Below are positions 7,772 to 16,257 of a DNA stretch of 64,000 bases, in pieces. The position numbers were made by a program, and so were the translations under genes. The DNA lies in contig OZ252016.1 in NCBI GenBank assembly GCA_965247475.1, forward strand, positions 1,302,001 through 1,366,000, given 5' to 3'. Within the stretch, counting starts at the first letter, position 1. Every line of letters starts with the position of its first letter. The notes beneath the pieces are model-generated. The model was given only the letters and a program-made list of their open reading frames with translations. It was not told the DNA's origin and did no database searches. Origin of the DNA: G965247475 sp965247475. Lineage in GTDB: Bacteria; Chloroflexota; UBA11872.

Positions 7772-8365
7772 CTACGGCGCCGCGTCCCGCGCGCCGCCGC
7801 ACGCCACCGATAGGTCCTCCCGGATCGGGTCGAACTCCGCCTCCTGAACCGATCCGACCGTTGTGGGCCGCACCTCGACGGCAAAGCCTCCGTCCGCTTC
7901 GCCTAGGCAGCGGAGCACCACTTCCCACTCCAGGGTCACTCCGGCCTTGACGCGTTCGGGCACCCATTCCAGTTGCTTGGCCGATGGCGCAAGCCCGCTG
8001 ATCTCACGCCCGTCGATGTCGACGATCCGCGCGCGTGTCGTCGGACCCCGGCTGCGCTCCGCGCCCACCGCCGGATCCACCTGGGCGGAAACCAGCGCCA
8101 GAACATCGGCGGTCCCGATGTTCGTCAGCGCGATGGACACCCGCAAGCGGCCCGGTCCGATGCGATCCCGCTGCACGTCCAGCCGTAAATCCGGCTCGCC
8201 GACTTGGTCCAATTCGGCATCTGAGGGCTCACCCGCGCACCCGACCATCACGAGTGCGATGACAGCCAGCAGCGCGAGCCGCGGGCCGAGCCACGCGACC
8301 GCCCCGTGCGGGTCGTGACGGAGGGCAACCGCTCCGGCCGTGGGGGAGCTTCTCACTGCGGTCAT
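7772..8365 (-). CDS. Predicted lipoprotein of unknown function
   Basis: The protein (197 residues from ATG at 8365) has a hydrophobic stretch ending in a lipobox, LALLAVIALVMVGC, with Cys43 as the lipidation site, followed by an acidic mature N terminus. The mature part looks like a beta-sandwich (LRVSIALTNIGTADVLALVSAQVD) and has one further Cys pair near the C terminus. I do not recognise a family. The N-terminal region before the signal is longer than usual, so a start nearer the hydrophobic segment is possible. It converges with the MBL-fold gene 5 bases away and is divergent from the DUF58 gene. Confidence 0.6.
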   Translation of the reverse strand: MTAVRSSPTAGAVALRHDPHGAVAWLGPRLALLAVIALVMVGCAGEPSDAELDQVGEPDLRLDVQRDRIGPGRLRVSIALTNIGTADVLALVSAQVDPAVGAERSRGPTTRARIVDIDGREISGLAPSAKQLEWVPERVKAGVTLEWEVVLRCLGEADGGFAVEVRPTTVGSVQEAEFDPIREDLSVACGGARDAAP

Positions 8366-8608
8366 GATAAGCGCGCCGAGAACTACCCACGGCCGGTTCA
8401 CGGACCCGGTTCGATTGCGCACCGGCTGAAGCCTCGAGTTGCGTGGGCCCGCGCACGTCGGGCGCCCACCGGGCACGGCCCGCAGCGGCTCGCGTCTTGA
8501 TCCGCGGGCGACGAGCGCTCGATGGCGGCCGTCGCAATTGCAGCCGAATAGTCGGGCGAACGCCCGCGAACCCGAGCGGTTGGCGGCGCAAGCGTCCTAC
8601 CATCGAAC

Positions 8609-9958
8609 GTGAGAGGAGCCGCGCCGAGCGGGCGGAAGCGCCTGGCGGCGCGACACGCCTATGTAGGGGCGCCAGTGGCGGCGGCAACGGAACACAATCA
8701 ACCGACTGTCACCCTGCAGCGGCCGGCCGTGATCGTGCTGCTCGGCGTGCTGCTCGTGGCGGCTCTGGTCACAACCTCACCCATCGCCTTCTGGCTGCTG
8801 TACGCGCTGGCGATCGTCGTCGCGCTGTCGTACGTCTGGACCCGCCATACCTCGCGAAGCGTGTCGCTGCGACGCCGGCTGCGGAACAAGTGGGCGACGG
8901 TCGGCGATCAGATCGAGGAAGAGTTCGAGCTGGTCAATCGCAGCCGGCTGCCAATTCTGGTCGTCGAGATCGACGACCACTCCGAGCTGCCCGGCTACAC
9001 GGCGTCGATCGCCGAAGGGCTCGGGAGCCGCCAGACCAAGCACTGGCGGTCGCGCGGCACGGCCGAGCGGCGCGGCTTGTTTCGTCTTGGCCCGGCCGAC
9101 CTCACGCTGAGCGACCCGTTCGGGATCTTCTCGTCCGTGCGCCGGGCGCGCGGGGCCACCGAGATCGTGGTCTACCCGCCGATATCGGCGATGGCTGACG
9201 TTCAGATCCCCGCCGGCGCAATGGTCGGAACCTCGCGGTCGTCGATTCGAACCGAGCAGGTCACGTCGGACGCGGGCGGGATTCGAGACTTCCGGCCGGG
9301 CGATCCGCTCAAGCGGATCCACTGGCTGTCATCGGCGCGCCGCGAGCATCTGCTGGTGAAGGAGTTCGATCTCGAGCCGACGGCCAACCTCTGGATCACG
9401 CTCGATCTGGACGCCGCCGTGCAGGCGGGATCCGGCAACGAATCGACCGAGGAGTACGGGGTGAAGATCGTGTCATCGCTGGCATACCAGTTCGTGCGTG
9501 ACAATAAATCCGTCGGATTCATCGCTCTGGGCCGCGATGAGCGCTATCTGATCGAACCCCGCCTCGGCCTGAAGCAGCTGTGGCGGATTCTCGAGTCGCT
9601 CGCGCTGATACGCGCCCGCGCCCGCACCGACTTCGCCGACGCCATCCGTGCGTCGCTGCCTGTGCTCGGACGGGGCGCGAGCCTAGTGGCGATCACTCCG
9701 TCCGCCGACGTCGAATGGCTGCGGGCGCTGTCGCAGGCCGGTCAGCGATCCATCTATCCGCTGGCGATCGCGCTTGACGCCTCGACATTCGGCAAGGCGC
9801 CGTCGAATCGGGGCCTGGAAGCCGAGGCGGCCGCCGCCGGGGTGGGGTTCATGTCGCTGTCTCAGGGGATGGCGTTCGCAACCATCCAGCCCGACGGCCA
9901 GACGCGCGCCGACTTCGAGCGCACGCGCATACGCCCAGCCTTCATGAATTCGACGTAA
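8609..9958 (+). CDS. DUF58-domain membrane protein
   Basis: The protein has 449 residues from GTG at 8609; GTG at 8675, preceded by AGGGGCG, is an alternative that removes an Arg-rich leader. Two hydrophobic segments (IVLLGVLLVAALVTTSPIAF and WLLYALAIVVALSYVW) are followed by a long cytoplasmic or exposed region. The DUF58 signature is GIRDFRPGDPLKRIHWLSSA, after which comes a von Willebrand-like fold. DUF58 proteins normally work with a MoxR-type AAA ATPase and a TgpA-like transglutaminase protein. The latter is the next gene, 10 bases downstream; no MoxR gene is visible in the window. Confidence 0.85.
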   Translation: MRGAAPSGRKRLAARHAYVGAPVAAATEHNQPTVTLQRPAVIVLLGVLLVAALVTTSPIAFWLLYALAIVVALSYVWTRHTSRSVSLRRRLRNKWATVGDQIEEEFELVNRSRLPILVVEIDDHSELPGYTASIAEGLGSRQTKHWRSRGTAERRGLFRLGPADLTLSDPFGIFSSVRRARGATEIVVYPPISAMADVQIPAGAMVGTSRSSIRTEQVTSDAGGIRDFRPGDPLKRIHWLSSARREHLLVKEFDLEPTANLWITLDLDAAVQAGSGNESTEEYGVKIVSSLAYQFVRDNKSVGFIALGRDERYLIEPRLGLKQLWRILESLALIRARARTDFADAIRASLPVLGRGASLVAITPSADVEWLRALSQAGQRSIYPLAIALDASTFGKAPSNRGLEAEAAAAGVGFMSLSQGMAFATIQPDGQTRADFERTRIRPAFMNST

Positions 9959-9968
9959 GGGTGCGGCG

Positions 9969-12419
9969 ATGACAGTCGCGGCGCGTGCCACCCGGCGGTC
10001 AGGGTTCGGCGCCGTGCTGCCGGCCAGGTCATGGCTGCCGACGGGCCTCCTACTGGCCGTCACCATCGCGCCGCTCGTCAGCGTCCACCTGGCCGGGTGG
10101 GCGCCTGGAACCGAGGTCACGTTCTCCGTCGGCGCGCTTGGAATCCTGACCGCCCTCTGGCTGTCACGCACGCGATTGAGCAGTCGCTGGATCATCGCGA
10201 TCGGCGCGTTTCTCGATCTGGCCGTCGCCTACATCGTCGCGTCGGAGGCATTTCCGGGACCGGTCGACGGCATAGGCAACTTCGCCGAGCTCTTTGGGGG
10301 CACCGTCGAATGGGTCCAGCTCCGCCAGGCCGGGGAGTTCGCGGGCGAGCAACCGCTGGGCGCGGCCGTCAATGAGACGTGGCAGCTGTTCGTGGATCTG
10401 TACTTCCGGCTGGAGTCGTGGTTTGCCTCGGCGCTGGCGCTGGAAGTGAGTCGCGACAACGTCATCTTTCTCTTCTGGATGACGCTGGCCTCCTGGGCCA
10501 TGGGGTTCGTCGCCTCGTGGGCCACGTTTCGCATCCGGAGCGTGGTGCTGGCGGCGCTGCCCGGGACCCTGGCAATCGGGATCAACATCACGTACATCGG
10601 CGCGGATCTGATTCCGTTCGCGCTCTTCCTGTTCGGCGCGCTGGGGCTCGCGGTGTACCTGCGGTGGGCCGTGCTCGAACGGAAGTGGGATGCCTCGAGC
10701 ACCGACTACTCACGCGATCTGGGGAGCGGGGTGCTCACGGCCAGCGTGGCCGTGATATCCCTCGTGGTCCTGATCTCGATAGCCCTGCCGCGGGCGGCAA
10801 GCAACCCGCTGGCGGAGGTGTTCTGGACGTATCTCGGGGACAGCTGGGGCAGCGTCGAGGCTGGGGTTCAGCGGCTGTTCGGCGGCGTGTCCAATCCGTC
10901 GGGAGCCGGGTTCACCGGACGCGAGACGCTCGCGCTCTCGGGGTCGCAGCCCTTGGGCCGACAGGGCACGCTGTTCATCCAGTCAACGTCGGCGGGGTAC
11001 TGGCGGGGGCAGACGTTCGATATCTACACGGGCCAAGGATGGCGGAGCTCGTACCGGCAGCTCGCCGAGCGTGAGCCGAACGCGCTGGTCAATCCCGAAC
11101 TCGAGCTGCGGTCGCGCATTGTGGCGCGCACGAACGTCGAGATTCTCAATTCGAACAGCTCGGTGCTCTACGCCCCGGGCGATCCCCTGCGGCTGAACCG
11201 CCGCTACCTGGTGCAGGTTGACGATGCGGATGCCGAAATCCAGGACTTCGCCTCGATCCGCGCTACGCGGCGGGTCGGTCAGCGCCTGCAGTACTCGGTC
11301 GATTCGTCGGTCTCGGGAGCGACTGACGACCAGCTTCGCACCGCGCCGTCCGACTATCCGCCGTGGATCGGCCGCTACCTCGAGCTGCCCGAATTGCCCG
11401 ATCGCGTCCATGCGCTCGGCGCGCGGATGCGCGAGGTCGGCGAGACCCCGTTCGACCGCGCGCTGGCAATCGAGTTCTTCCTCCGGCGGCTGCCATTCGA
11501 TGCGAACGCGCCGAACGTGCCGCCCGAGCAGGACTCGGTGGATTTCCTTCTGTTTGAGATACGACGCGGACACTCAGCGCTCGTCGCGTCGGCAATGGCG
11601 GTGCTGCTCCGGGACATAGGGATTCCGTCGCGGCTCGTGACGGGCTACTCATTCGGCACATTCGACGAACGGTCGGAACGGTTCATCGTGACCGCGGAGG
11701 ACGCTCACAGCTGGGTCGAGGCGTATTTCCCCACCTACGGATGGATCGTGTTCGAGCCGTCGGGATTCAGCGCGCCGGTGGCCCGCGGCGAGGGCGACGG
11801 TGAGGGCGCCGAGGGTCCCGGCCAGTTGGGCACAGGCGCCGTGGACTTCACGCTTGAAGAGATTCAGGAGATTCTGGGCGGCCTCGTCGAGGACCAGTTT
11901 CAGGACTTCAGCCCGCTGCAGCCGGAACGGCCGAATCCGATCGGTGAGTTCTTCGCCCGCATCTCGGGCGCGCTGATGGCGATTGCAGCGCTCATCGGTG
12001 TCATCGTGCTCTTGGCACTCGGCGGGATCGCGTACGGGCTCCTTCGGGACCGCCTGCGCAACCCGACCGACGCCGTGCGGCACTCCTATCGTCGGATGGT
12101 GCGGTACGCGAAACTCGCCGGTTACAATGCCGGTCACGCCCAAACCCCATGGGAGTTTGGGCGTGACCTGAGCGCCGAGCTGTTCTCGGCGGGCGAGCTC
12201 ACCGATCAGCGTGCGGCGACTTCCTCGGCACTCCGTGTCGATGGCGCGCCGCCACCTGAAACGGTGGCGGCGGCATACGTGCGGGCGATGTACAGCCATC
12301 ACGCGATCACTCACAGGGAGCGCGCAACCGTTGATAGGGCGTGGAAACACGTGCGGCGGCGGCTGGTTCGACGCATGGTCCGCATGCCGACGCGCCGCTC
12401 ACGGGCCAGGGCCGTCTAG
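9969..12419 (+). CDS. TgpA-like transglutaminase-domain membrane protein with altered catalytic triad
   Basis: This 816-residue protein has about six N-terminal membrane segments (to about residue 290), a large periplasmic or external region with a transglutaminase-like core (about 515-610), one further membrane helix near residue 680 (ALMAIAALIGVIVLLALGG) and a DUF4129-like C-terminal tail. The core reads RRGHSALVASAMAVLLRDIGIPSRLVTGYS, where family members normally have GYCE or GxCxxFA. The nucleophile Cys is therefore Ser536. His580 is kept (EDAHSWVEAYF), and the Asp is Glu596 (FEPS). It may be a pseudoenzyme or use Ser. It is cotranscribed with DUF58. Confidence 0.85.
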   Translation: MTVAARATRRSGFGAVLPARSWLPTGLLLAVTIAPLVSVHLAGWAPGTEVTFSVGALGILTALWLSRTRLSSRWIIAIGAFLDLAVAYIVASEAFPGPVDGIGNFAELFGGTVEWVQLRQAGEFAGEQPLGAAVNETWQLFVDLYFRLESWFASALALEVSRDNVIFLFWMTLASWAMGFVASWATFRIRSVVLAALPGTLAIGINITYIGADLIPFALFLFGALGLAVYLRWAVLERKWDASSTDYSRDLGSGVLTASVAVISLVVLISIALPRAASNPLAEVFWTYLGDSWGSVEAGVQRLFGGVSNPSGAGFTGRETLALSGSQPLGRQGTLFIQSTSAGYWRGQTFDIYTGQGWRSSYRQLAEREPNALVNPELELRSRIVARTNVEILNSNSSVLYAPGDPLRLNRRYLVQVDDADAEIQDFASIRATRRVGQRLQYSVDSSVSGATDDQLRTAPSDYPPWIGRYLELPELPDRVHALGARMREVGETPFDRALAIEFFLRRLPFDANAPNVPPEQDSVDFLLFEIRRGHSALVASAMAVLLRDIGIPSRLVTGYSFGTFDERSERFIVTAEDAHSWVEAYFPTYGWIVFEPSGFSAPVARGEGDGEGAEGPGQLGTGAVDFTLEEIQEILGGLVEDQFQDFSPLQPERPNPIGEFFARISGALMAIAALIGVIVLLALGGIAYGLLRDRLRNPTDAVRHSYRRMVRYAKLAGYNAGHAQTPWEFGRDLSAELFSAGELTDQRAATSSALRVDGAPPPETVAAAYVRAMYSHHAITHRERATVDRAWKHVRRRLVRRMVRMPTRRSRARAV
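12132..12168. repeat. 14-bp perfect inverted repeat inside the TgpA-like gene
   Basis: GGTCACGCCCAAAC (12132-12145) and GTTTGGGCGTGACC (12155-12168) are perfect complements around a 9-base loop. The hairpin lies in frame within the cytoplasmic tail and encodes part of GHAQTPWEFGRDL. It is either a chance result of coding constraints or an RNA structure affecting expression of the downstream small genes. Confidence 0.7.
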
Positions 12420-12422
12420 CGC

Positions 12423-12707
12423 ATGACTTTGCCCGAGGTTCGCGACATCGCAGTGGTGGTCCTGGCCGCCGTGGGGCTGGTTTCCACGCTGGTGGTCGTT
12501 ATCACGGCACTCCTGGTGTGGCGGCTGATCGCCGCCGTCCGAGCCGACGTGGCGCCGATCATCGGCGCGGCGCGCGACACCGTCGAAACAGTCCAATCAG
12601 CCGTCGGCACGGTGGGCGAGATGGTGGCGCAGAGCAGCCGCTCCACGCCTCGGGCCATCGGCGCGCTTCGACAGGTCTTTAGTTTCATCCGCCGGCTCTT
12701 CGGGTAG
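12423..12707 (+). CDS. Small membrane protein, DUF948-like
   Basis: The 94-residue protein has one N-terminal membrane helix (IAVVVLAAVGLVSTLVVVITALLVW) followed by a helical tail (PIIGAARDTVETVQSAVGTVGEMV) with the spacing of DUF948-type proteins, which are predicted to form membrane-tethered coiled coils. ATG at 12423 is 3 bases after the TgpA-like stop. It starts a row of three tiny, tightly packed membrane protein genes, which suggests one functional unit; the function is unknown. Confidence 0.72.
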   Translation: MTLPEVRDIAVVVLAAVGLVSTLVVVITALLVWRLIAAVRADVAPIIGAARDTVETVQSAVGTVGEMVAQSSRSTPRAIGALRQVFSFIRRLFG

Positions 12708-12944
12708 TTGGAAACCACCTTGATCTGGATTCTCATCGGAGGCGCGATCGGCTTCTTTGTCGGCGGGGCGATCGGAACGTTCGTGGCCGCGCACGGCGGC
12801 GCCGAGGGACTGGCAAGCCTGCCAGAGCGGCTGAGCGCGGGACGCGCCGCCGCGCTGAAGGCCGCCCAGCAGGCGGAGCGGACGACGGTGAAGCGATTCC
12901 GAGGCTCGCGCGGGCGACGCCGGCGCCGTGGACGCCGCCGGTAG
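12708..12944 (+). CDS. Small YtxH-like membrane protein with basic tail
   Basis: The 78-residue protein has a glycine-rich membrane segment (LIWILIGGAIGFFVGGAIGTFVAAHGG), as in YtxH-type proteins, a short Ala-rich helix, and a C-terminal tail made almost only of Arg and Gly (RGSRGRRRRRGRRR). The tail would bind membranes, nucleic acid or both. The start is TTG at 12708, directly abutting the previous stop. No better start is available in frame. The function is unknown. Confidence 0.65.
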   Translation: METTLIWILIGGAIGFFVGGAIGTFVAAHGGAEGLASLPERLSAGRAAALKAAQQAERTTVKRFRGSRGRRRRRGRRR

Positions 12945-13249
12945 TGGAGGCGGCGCGCGATATCGCGCTGATCGTGCTGGTCGTGCAGGGCCTGGTGGTC
13001 GGCCTGGCAATCTTCGCGCTCGGGATCGTGGGTTCGATCGCGGTTGTCGAAGCGACCGTGAACGTGCGGCGGGCGCTGCGCCGCGGGGCGGGCACGGTCG
13101 AACGGCTGAACGACCGCGTGCAAGACATCGCCGAGGACCGTGTACTGCCGACCCTCGTCGGGATCGAGCGCGCGCGGGCGGCGATCACCGCGTTCTTCGA
13201 CCGCGTTCGGGACCAGGAGGCGTCGGCGGAGCGCCCGTCTGACCACTGA
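12944..13249 (+). CDS. Small membrane protein with helical tail
   Basis: The 101-residue protein has an N-terminal membrane helix (IALIVLVVQGLVVGLAIFALGIVGSIAVVEA) and an amphipathic tail (TVERLNDRVQDIAEDRVLPTLVGIERARAAITAFF). It resembles the first small protein of this row in layout and is probably a distant relative. GTG at 12944 overlaps the preceding TAG by one base, so translation is coupled. The function is unknown. Confidence 0.65.
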   Translation: MEAARDIALIVLVVQGLVVGLAIFALGIVGSIAVVEATVNVRRALRRGAGTVERLNDRVQDIAEDRVLPTLVGIERARAAITAFFDRVRDQEASAERPSDH

Positions 13250-13784
13250 CGGCGGCGCTCAGGCGCTGCGCCCGCTGATTTCTGCCGACCGGATCGAGGC
13301 GCGCGTCGGCGAGTTGGCGGCGGAGATCAGCGCCGAGTATCGCGACGACGCGCCGGCCCTCGTGACCGTCCTGCGCGGGGCGTGGATGTTCGCCGCCGAC
13401 CTGTCCCGGCGGCTTGCGATCGAGCACACCGTCGATTTCTTGAGCGTCAGCAGCTACGCCGGCGGCGAGTCGACGGGTCTCGTTCGCGTCGCCAAGGACG
13501 TGGACGATGAGATCAACGATCGGCACGTGCTGCTGGTCGAAGACATCGTCGATACGGGCCGCACGCTCACGACGATCCTGGAGCTGCTACAGGCCCGCCG
13601 ACCGGCCTCGCTGCGCGTGGCGGCCCTGCTGGACAAATCCGGTCGCCGCGTCGCCCCGGTGACGGTTGACTTCGTGGGATTCGATATCCCGAACGTATTC
13701 GTGGTTGGCTACGGCCTCGACTTGGATGGACACTATCGGGGCCTTCCGTACATCGCGGCCGTCGACGGCCGCGAGCAGTGGTGA
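13239..13784 (+). CDS. hpt: Hypoxanthine phosphoribosyltransferase
   Basis: This salvage enzyme makes IMP or GMP from hypoxanthine or guanine and PRPP. The PRPP loop VLLVEDIVDTGRTL, the strand ALVTVLRGAWMFAADLSRRL, the flexible-loop region VDFLSVSSYAGG and ALLDKSGRR are all in family order. Conservation begins at LRPLISADRIEARV. Between there and ATG 13140 the only in-frame start is CTG at 13239, which I use; a start at 13140 would add an Arg/Ser-rich leader that overlaps the previous gene by 110 bases and looks like out-of-frame sequence. The end and the function are certain; the start is not. Confidence 0.85.
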   Translation: MTTDGGAQALRPLISADRIEARVGELAAEISAEYRDDAPALVTVLRGAWMFAADLSRRLAIEHTVDFLSVSSYAGGESTGLVRVAKDVDDEINDRHVLLVEDIVDTGRTLTTILELLQARRPASLRVAALLDKSGRRVAPVTVDFVGFDIPNVFVVGYGLDLDGHYRGLPYIAAVDGREQW

Positions 13785-13821
13785 TAGCCGCGCACGCGCC
13801 GACGTTGGGAGACCTCATGCC

Positions 13822-14598
13822 ATGCCGCTAGTCAGCCTCGCCGGGGGCGCGATCAATCTTTCGTCGACCGGCACCGGCCGAACCCAGGTCGTGTTCGTGC
13901 ACGGTCTGGGTCCGGGATCGATCGCATGGAAATCCGTCATCGACGAGCTCCCCGAGACTCTCCGGGCGTTTGCCATTGATCTGCCCGGGTTCGGTCGGAG
14001 CGAACGCCTTGGATTCAACGGTGACATCGATTCGGCGGCAACCGTGCTCCATCGGACGCTGCACGCATTCGGGCGAACCGAGCCGGTCACTATCGTCGGG
14101 CATGACTACGGCGCACTGGTCTCAATGAGCTTCTCCGCCCGCTTCCCCTCGCACGTGGGACGACTGGCGCTGGTGAGCTCGGGCGCCTTCGTGCGCGACG
14201 TGCGCGGGCTGGGCGCGCGCCGGGATGAGATCGCGCTTCGCGGGTGGGGTCCCGAGCAGGCCGACGCCTGGCTTCGATCCGGATTGGCAATGAGTCCGGG
14301 CGAGGAGGAGTACGCGCTGCTCCGAGACGCCGCCGCGGAAGTGGACGCGGAGATCGTGGCCGGGTGCATGACCAACATGATCACGGCCCAGTACCTGGCC
14401 GAGGTGCAGCGCGTATCGAAGCCAATCCTGCTCGTTCGCGGAGAAGCCGATCCGCTGGTCACACGCGACGATGTCGAAGTCGTCGCCGCCCGCGCGGCCA
14501 ACGGCCGGGTCGAGACCATGACCGGCGTCGGGCACTGGCCGCACATCGAGGCGGCGCCCGGCTTTTGCGCCGCGTTGACGGGGTTCATCGAAGGCTAG
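13822..14598 (+). CDS. Alpha/beta hydrolase with Asp nucleophile (epoxide hydrolase/dehalogenase type)
   Basis: The 258-residue protein shows the fold in order: VVFVHGLGPGSIAW (oxyanion HG), LPGFGRSERLGF, the nucleophile elbow TIVGHDYGALVSM with Asp95 in place of Ser, the acid in RGEADPLVT and the His in GVGHWPHIEAAP. An Asp nucleophile is typical of epoxide hydrolases and haloalkane or haloacetate dehalogenases, rather than esterases. ATG at 13822 is preceded by GGGAGA at a usable distance. It follows hpt on the same strand by 37 bases. Confidence 0.85.
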   Translation: MPLVSLAGGAINLSSTGTGRTQVVFVHGLGPGSIAWKSVIDELPETLRAFAIDLPGFGRSERLGFNGDIDSAATVLHRTLHAFGRTEPVTIVGHDYGALVSMSFSARFPSHVGRLALVSSGAFVRDVRGLGARRDEIALRGWGPEQADAWLRSGLAMSPGEEEYALLRDAAAEVDAEIVAGCMTNMITAQYLAEVQRVSKPILLVRGEADPLVTRDDVEVVAARAANGRVETMTGVGHWPHIEAAPGFCAALTGFIEG

Positions 14599-14699
14599 TT
14601 GTGATTCCCACCGCCCTTGTTCACGAATCCCCGAGAGTGCTTGCGGGTGATTTCGACGCGGAGCCGAGGGCCCGTCCCGAGTCCATCGGAAGCCTGTGA

Positions 14700-14719
14700 G
14701 GGCGGTTCGCGAACCGCCC
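14700..14719. repeat. 20-bp perfect palindrome in intergenic region
   Basis: GGGCGGTTCGCGAACCGCCC is a perfect 20-base palindrome between the hydrolase and the sugar kinase genes, flanked by GTGA and CTCCCTTGG. Palindromes of this kind occur as dispersed repeats in some high-GC genomes. It could also act as a terminator for the upstream gene, though no T-run follows. Confidence 0.6.
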
Positions 14720-14792
14720 CTCCCTTGGATCGCCACGACCGGGTGGCCGTTGGGGTCTTGACGCACGCGGTCGATACGCTCCCATTGGCGGC

Positions 14793-16037
14793 GTGATCGA
14801 CATGCCGCGCTGGGCGCTCATCGCCGACGATCTGACCGGAGCGCTGGACACCGCGCTGCAGTTCCGCAAGGCCGGGCTCGGCACGCGCGTCGCCACGCGC
14901 GCGGGGGCATGGCCGCCCGACGACGACTGCGTCGCGACCACGACGGAGAGCCGTCGCCTCGAACCCACCGACGCGGCAGAACGCACCGGCCGCGCCGTCC
15001 GCGCGCTCCGGCTCACCGAGCCGTCCCGGATCTACAAGAAAACGGACTCGTTGCTTCGGGGCAATATCGGACCCGAGCTCGCATCGCTACTCGACGCCAC
15101 CGGCACCGCGACGATCGTGTACGCACCGGCCTTCCCGACCGGCGGCCGCACCACGATCAACGGCCGGCAGTTGTTGTGGGGAACGCCGGTCCATCAGTCG
15201 AGTCCGGGCCGCGACGCCGTCACGCCCGTCACCGAATCGCATATACCGACGCTGATCGAGTCGACCTCCGGACTGTCGGCAAAATCGGTGCCGCTCGCGA
15301 TCACTCGAGGCGGCGAAGGGGCGCTCGCCAAGGCACTGATCGCGGCGCGCGACGCGGGGATCCGGGTGGCGGTCCCGGACATCGAGACAGACGAGGATCT
15401 GGCGACTGTGGCGGCGGCGCTAGACCTGGCTGAGAACCGGCGCACGTGCGCCGGTTCCGCCGGTCTGGCGGAGCACCTGGGCCGCCGCGGGCGACCGCCG
15501 GACCTCACGGGGATCGGTCTCGATCGAGCCACGCACGTCGCAGCGATGGTCGGCACGCCGGCCGAGCACACGCGGCGGCAACTCGCCTATCTAGAGTCAA
15601 CCTGCTCCGTCGAACGAATCCCGATCACTCCTGTCCGGGATGAGCGGGCCGCGGTCATGGATCGGGCTCGGCGGGCGTGGCGATCGGGCCGGAACGTCGT
15701 CTTCGACGCGGTGATCGACAAGCCCGATCCGACCACCGGCGACGAGGAGGCGCAACGGGAGGCGATCGCGGGGACCGCGCGGGCCTTGCTCCGCGAGGTG
15801 CCCGATCTGGGACTGGTTGTGACCGGCGGCGAGACGGCTATGGCGGTCTTCGAGGGACTTGAATCGGAGACCGTATTGCTGACCGGAGAGGTCGAATGGG
15901 GCGTTGCGGCTGGAGTCGCGGCGCTGCCACACGGGCGAGGCATGCCGATCGTGACCAAAGGGGGGACGATGGGCGGCGAGAGCGCCCTGGCGACCGCGCT
16001 CGAGTGCCTCGGGCCGCGGGTCGCGACGCCCATGTAG
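14793..16037 (+). CDS. Four-carbon acid sugar kinase family protein (OtnK/DtnK-like)
   Basis: The 414-residue protein has the family N-terminal motif ALIADDLTGALDTALQF, the strand RIYKKTDSLLRGNIGPEL, the substrate loop PAFPTGGRTTINGRQL and the C-terminal nucleotide-binding domain with VVTGGETAMAV and TKGGTMGGESAL. Family members phosphorylate D-threonate, L-threonate or D-erythronate at O4. The PdxA2-type dehydrogenase gene that follows 220 bases later completes the known kinase/dehydrogenase pair. The start is GTG at 14793; ATG at 14802 is an alternative. The exact stereoisomer used cannot be read from sequence. Confidence 0.88.
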   Translation: MIDMPRWALIADDLTGALDTALQFRKAGLGTRVATRAGAWPPDDDCVATTTESRRLEPTDAAERTGRAVRALRLTEPSRIYKKTDSLLRGNIGPELASLLDATGTATIVYAPAFPTGGRTTINGRQLLWGTPVHQSSPGRDAVTPVTESHIPTLIESTSGLSAKSVPLAITRGGEGALAKALIAARDAGIRVAVPDIETDEDLATVAAALDLAENRRTCAGSAGLAEHLGRRGRPPDLTGIGLDRATHVAAMVGTPAEHTRRQLAYLESTCSVERIPITPVRDERAAVMDRARRAWRSGRNVVFDAVIDKPDPTTGDEEAQREAIAGTARALLREVPDLGLVVTGGETAMAVFEGLESETVLLTGEVEWGVAAGVAALPHGRGMPIVTKGGTMGGESALATALECLGPRVATPM

Positions 16038-16187
16038 CGGGGCCGGGGAAGTGGGTCCCTTTGATCCAGGTGGTCAACGGTCGAACCGCACGCGCCCCTC
16101 GCGCCAGCCTCACCGCCTGACCCGTTGGTGAGGCCTCGACAACATACAAATGACGGAGAGCCGCCGGTCGCGACGCCCACCTAGCGG
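16013..16187 (+). repeat. Imperfect 28-bp direct repeat and hairpin behind the kinase gene
   Basis: The 28 bases at 16013-16040, which span the kinase stop codon, recur at 16160-16187 with three mismatches (shared core GGTCGCGACGCCCA followed by TAGCGG). Between the copies, GCCTCACC (16107-16114) and GGTGAGGC (16127-16134) form an 8-bp hairpin that might terminate kinase transcription. The second copy lies just upstream of the pdxA2 start. Origin by partial duplication is likely. Confidence 0.6.
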
Positions 16188-16257
16188 ACCCAGCGCCAGC
16201 GCCAGATACACTGGCGCCCAGTACCACCCACGCCGCGTACGCGGCCAGATCACCCAA

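Noticed and set aside
16150..16257. Upstream start for PdxA2 (36 extra residues)
   Set aside because: The extra part is Arg/Ser/Pro-rich and overlaps the direct repeat. The conserved family start (AVTMGDP) follows ATG 16258 at the normal distance.
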